Assembly: GCA_938041955.1 (NCBI GenBank)
Contig: CALISD010000029.1
Coordinates: forward strand, 1-60,017
Length of the DNA: 60,017 bases
Origin: an uncultured Granulosicoccaceae bacterium
Lineage (GTDB): Bacteria > Pseudomonadota > Gammaproteobacteria > Granulosicoccales > Granulosicoccaceae
Direction of reading: 5' to 3'
Below are positions 57,341-60,017 of this stretch, piece by piece (the stretch's first letter is position 1; the number at the start of each line of letters is the position of its first letter). A program made the translations under genes and the position numbers. The notes under the pieces are model-generated. The model was given only the letters and a program-made list of their open reading frames with translations, was not told where the DNA came from and ran no database searches.

Positions 57341-57805
57341 CTATAGTTCACCGCTTGGCGTGGCAAAAATCTGTTTCCAGTTTGTTTCACCTTTTCTGAT
57401 CACTTCTTCCGTCTTTGCCAGAAAAAGTTTATTGTGGGCTTTAGGGCTGCTGTTGAGGTAGAGCTGGCCATCAACAATTGCCCACAGATCGGCTTTGGTT
57501 GGCACCTTCTTGCCCTTGCTCGCACCCGCTGCACACCATCCTCCGTAGGCCGGTGCATATGCGCCCGGATCAGCTTCAAACATCGCCAGGTTTTCGGCAG
57601 ACGCGAACTGCCAAGTAACGCCCTGGTAGGTTGCAGTGTAGTCGGCCGAGCCTTTCATAGGCATACCGACTGTATGATAAGCAACAACGTCGTAACCATC
57701 GACCACAGCGGCGTCACCCATAAAATGCTCGTCAACAGCCAGGGCATGAGTAACCGGTATTGTCATCGCCAGTGACAGAAAGCCGATACTTGCAAGTTTC
57801 TTCAT
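57341..57805 (-). CDS. Exported YHS-domain protein
   Basis: 154 residues from MKKLASIGFLSLAMTIPVTHAL; AAGGA is seven bases before the ATG at 57805. The signal is cleaved near THALA. The YHS-like core DGYDVVAYHTVG, then YQGVTWQFASAENLAMFEADP and YAPAYGGWCAAG, is the set found in small periplasmic YHS proteins that are linked to metal or redox handling. Confidence 0.88.
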   Translation of the reverse strand: MKKLASIGFLSLAMTIPVTHALAVDEHFMGDAAVVDGYDVVAYHTVGMPMKGSADYTATYQGVTWQFASAENLAMFEADPGAYAPAYGGWCAAGASKGKKVPTKADLWAIVDGQLYLNSSPKAHNKLFLAKTEEVIRKGETNWKQIFATPSGEL

Positions 57806-58173
57806 CGTAGTGTCCTTTATTTTCTGAGTTATCCGACCAGCCGACCTATTTCGACTTCCTCGGAGCATTCACAAAGTAAACGACACAAGTTTACTCACGG
57901 TTTGCCAAAGGTTAAGTTTCGGTTAGCATCGTATTTTTCCAATTCGTGCCGCAATGACCACAACACACGAAACTTCTGAGCACACCGGTATCAATTTAAG
58001 TGTCCGACCCCGGAAGAAACAAGGAAATATGAACACGCCGGTCAATACTCACTTGAGTGTCAGTATCCATTGGACTCATAATCCACAGAAGTGAGTTCTG
58101 ACGAAAGGCCATACATCAAAACTCATGCTGACAATACTGCCAACGTATCTATTTTCTACCAAATTCTTATACG
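57806..58173. other. AT-richer gap, no gene
   Basis: Carries the YHS ribosome-binding site (57806-57820). Nothing else is supported. Base composition turns AT-rich from about 58,100. Confidence 0.4.
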
Positions 58174-58622
58174 ATGTTTTTCGTCTTGCTTGTAACATCC
58201 TGTTCTAAAGTACCTATAACGACGAATGACGTATTTATTCGTCTAAAGAACCAAACCCGATTAGACATAAAGGACTTAACGCTTGGGAAACGAATATTAA
58301 AAACGACAGTTACAGCAACACCAACTACACAACGGAATTTAGAAATATAAAAGTCGGAGAAACAACCAAATACAAGAACACCCGGGGCAAGCATCTAGCG
58401 TTAACAAACCTTCGCATACACGTAAAACCGAACGTTCTTATGGTAAGCATTACAGGGGCAATTCAGGATCTGATAAAACAGAATGGTGGACTAATGGACT
58501 CAATAGCGCCCCCCTACACCGGGCAAATGTTATCCGGGTATGGATTGGAAAAAGGCAACTATACGTTCACCTTTATAGGCATAAGTGATCAACTAGAATT
58601 TACACTTTATCGTGATAAATAG
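58174..58622 (+). pseudogene. Frameshifted small lipoprotein gene
   Basis: Frame one (58174-58350) starts MFFVLLVTSCSKVP, a lipoprotein signal with lipobox VTSC, and reads NDVFIRLKNQTRLDIKDLTL before losing sense. A second frame, open from 58230 to 58622 without a proper start, carries YSNTNYTTEFRNIKVGETT, the middle TRGKHLALTNLRIHVKP and the end GNYTFTFI. Joined near 58280-58300 they give one plausible lipoprotein of the kind with paired beta units (KNQTRLDIKD ... GETTKYK ... GNYTFT). So one insertion or deletion broke it, or it is a sequencing error. No relative is named with confidence. Composition differs from its neighbours. Confidence 0.6.
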
Positions 58623-58822
58623 TTCGAGCATTCCTTCGTCTGTATGAAAGCTCTATCAATTGAGTTTATTAGTCATTCTAATGGTTGTTTAGTGTTCTTG
58701 CCTTGTAGCTTTCGAACCCAATTCGTGAAAATGTTAAGCCATACATAAGCAGAAAACCAGATAGCGATCAGTTAACCCGGTCGATCATACAAAGTCATAC
58801 ACGCCGATCGTGAAGTAGTCAG

Positions 58823-58996
58823 CTAGTGGGCTGTGCGGGAAGTTCGGGAAGTACGGTAACAAACTTTTCACAGCCACAGTCGTCAGAGCAAGGCGGAAAA
58901 ATGCAGGCATAGCAGGGCCTACGTCGAATTTTTCCAACGCAGCTATGGCGGCTGTGGCGAAGATAAAGTGTTACCGAACTTTCCAAACAGCCCACT
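58823..58996 (+). mobile_element. CTAG-type palindromic MITE-like element, copy C
   Basis: About 174 bp, nearly identical to copy A in the interior. The left end CTAGTGGGCTGTGCGGGAAG carries a small duplication (AGTTCGGGA/AGTACGG), and the right end is CAGCCCACT. The rest of the 58,623-59,321 gap shows no gene and is AT-rich. Confidence 0.9.
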
Positions 58997-59321
58997 GGTA
59001 TGCTGTATTAAAGCGAGCGGTCTTATAGGGCTTGGCGTTTGTCCGGCCCTTCTACAACGAATAGGTATAGGCTCGCAGAATGGATTTGTTTAATAGTCTC
59101 TATAAGAGTTGTAACGCATTTGCAGAACAAATGCCCAAAGCTCCCGCGGTATAAGTAACAACGACGGCTGAGTTAACAGCAGATGAGTTCGATACAGTGC
59201 GTATCTTTACTTAAAAAAATGTATCACAGTAATGAGAATCATTTGTCCGGTTCCCACGCGTGGCTACATTGTTCGAATCGGTACACGACTTAACGCTAGA
59301 CTTAACGCTAAGAGAAGTAAA

Positions 59322-59738
59322 TTGGACATACGAGAATTCAAGCTGACCGATAGCGATCAAGTGATCGCGCTATGGACTGAATGTGAGTTAACAAGGCCAT
59401 GGAATGATCCGCTGCGTGACATTCAACGCAAGATGCAGGTGGCGGATTCACTTTTCCTTGTTGGTGAACAGGACAGCACAATCGTTGCCTCGGTAATGGG
59501 TGGCTACGATGGTCATCGAGGTTGGATGAACTACCTGGCGGTGTCACCAGGCTGTCAACGAAACGGCATTGCATCGCAATTGATCAATGAGCTGGAAGGC
59601 AGGCTGCTTGATGCGGGATGTCCAAAACTCAACCTGCAAATACGCACTGATAACCTTGCAGTGCAGGAGTTTTACGCAACACTCGGTTATAGTACTGATG
59701 CGGTGGTCAGCATGGGAAAGCGTCTGATACCTGATTAG
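59322..59738 (+). CDS. GNAT acetyltransferase, YpeA-like
   Basis: 138 residues from the TTG at 59322 (MDIREFKLTDSDQVIALW). This start matches the family N-terminus (E. coli YpeA, 141 residues, MEIRVF); an ATG at 59232 would add 30 unrelated residues. Conserved: LTRPWNDPLRDIQRKM, VMGGYDGHRGWM, the acetyl-CoA loop RNGIASQLI, and LGYSTDAVVSMGKRLI. Substrate unknown. The TAG stop belongs to the end of repeat copy D. Confidence 0.9.
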   Translation: MDIREFKLTDSDQVIALWTECELTRPWNDPLRDIQRKMQVADSLFLVGEQDSTIVASVMGGYDGHRGWMNYLAVSPGCQRNGIASQLINELEGRLLDAGCPKLNLQIRTDNLAVQEFYATLGYSTDAVVSMGKRLIPD

Positions 59739-59896
59739 CGGGCTGTGCGGGAAATTTGGTTAACAAACTTTTCACAGCCACAGTCGTCAGAGCAAGGCGG
59801 AAAATGCAGGCATAGCAGGCGTCCGTCGAATGTTTCTAAAGCCGCTAGGGCGGCTGTGGCTTCGATCCGTGTTACCGAACTTTCCGAACAGCCTTA
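59735..59896 (+). mobile_element. CTAG-type palindromic MITE-like element, copy D
   Basis: About 162 bp, same orientation as the other three. The left end is TTAGCGGGCTGTGCGGGAAA and the right end is CCGAACTTTCCGAACAGCCTTAA. Interior matches copy A with small changes (AGGCGTCCGTCGAATGTTTC). Confidence 0.88.
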
Positions 59897-59897
59897 A

Positions 59898-60017
59898 CTA
59901 CGCATATGAGATTTCACCCCCGACAGGCAGATTATTAAGGTCGCCGAAATGCCCGCAAGTGGCAGGCGAAATACCATGCATGTGAAAGCATCGTGCTACG
60001 TGTTCTCTATGGATACA
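59898..60017 (-). CDS. Possible C-terminus of a gene running off the window
   Basis: On the minus strand the last 120 bases are open from the window edge to a TAG at 59900-59898 (39 codons plus stop), ending FGDLNNLPVGGEISYA. Too short to assign. The stop sits directly beside repeat copy D. Confidence 0.3.
   Translation of the reverse strand, partial: CIHREHVARCFHMHGISPATCGHFGDLNNLPVGGEISYA

Noticed and set aside
59266..59290. TTCGAATC stretch like a tRNA T-loop
   Set aside because: No matching stem, anticodon arm or acceptor; it is a chance match.

Overview
The window looks like chromosomal DNA of a Gram-negative gammaproteobacterium, probably marine or otherwise free-living. The evidence is an outer-membrane porin ending in Phe, many lipoprotein and Sec signal peptides, a c-type cytochrome, the nudJ-mnmA-hflD order also found in enterobacteria, and the divergent ppsA/ppsR pair. 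Base composition looks balanced by eye, except for an AT-rich stretch near 58.0-59.3 kb. I see no rRNA, tRNA, CRISPR, phage or transposase gene. Several genes appear to use TTG or GTG starts.

Layout. (1) 0-2.7 kb: a three-gene unit. It encodes an exported c-type cytochrome carrying two long arrays of Cys-Asn-Pro-Cys repeats, an exported formylglycine-generating-enzyme-like protein, and a His-rich protein of unknown function. This is the best candidate for an undescribed system. (2) 3.1-8.4 kb: M48/TerB-like protease, VOC protein, PEP synthase and its regulator. (3) 8.5-24.9 kb: a surface-glycan region. It holds a UDP-sugar epimerase, a papain-like-fold protein, a tight leftward operon of nine genes (four glycosyltransferases, phosphatase, deacetylase, methyltransferase, lipoprotein, FkbH-type HAD protein), an MscS channel with an FkbM methyltransferase, and a second deacetylase with a GNAT-type protein. 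(4) 25.0-31.2 kb: a peptide-type ABC importer operon with an extra 90-residue gene translationally coupled to the inner permease. (5) 31.8-34.8 kb: a 1010-residue ABC-exporter-like protein with a degenerate nucleotide-binding domain and a cyclic-nucleotide-binding domain. (6) 35-41 kb: porin, LysR regulator, nudJ, mnmA, hflD and an exostosin-like protein. (7) 41.7-46.7 kb: HupE/UreJ-like membrane protein, metallo-beta-lactamase-fold protein, and the agmatine-to-putrescine pair aguB-aguA. (8) 46.8-57.8 kb: a large unknown protein, a GbcA-like Rieske oxygenase, a SAM/cyclase/AAA/TPR signalling protein, a two-component system and a YHS protein. (9) 58-60 kb: a frameshifted lipoprotein gene, a YpeA-like acetyltransferase and two repeat copies.

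Two families of short palindromic elements lie between genes. One, about 160-175 bp with ends like CTAGTGGGCTGTGCGGGAAG, has four copies (41.4, 54.7, 58.8 and 59.7 kb) and a possible solo end at 25.0 kb. The other, 163 bp with 17-bp perfect inverted ends, has one copy at 44.3 kb. They look like non-autonomous MITE-type elements.

All functional calls come from reading motifs in the translated sequence. No database search was run, so family names are recognition from memory, and exact starts are uncertain where noted.
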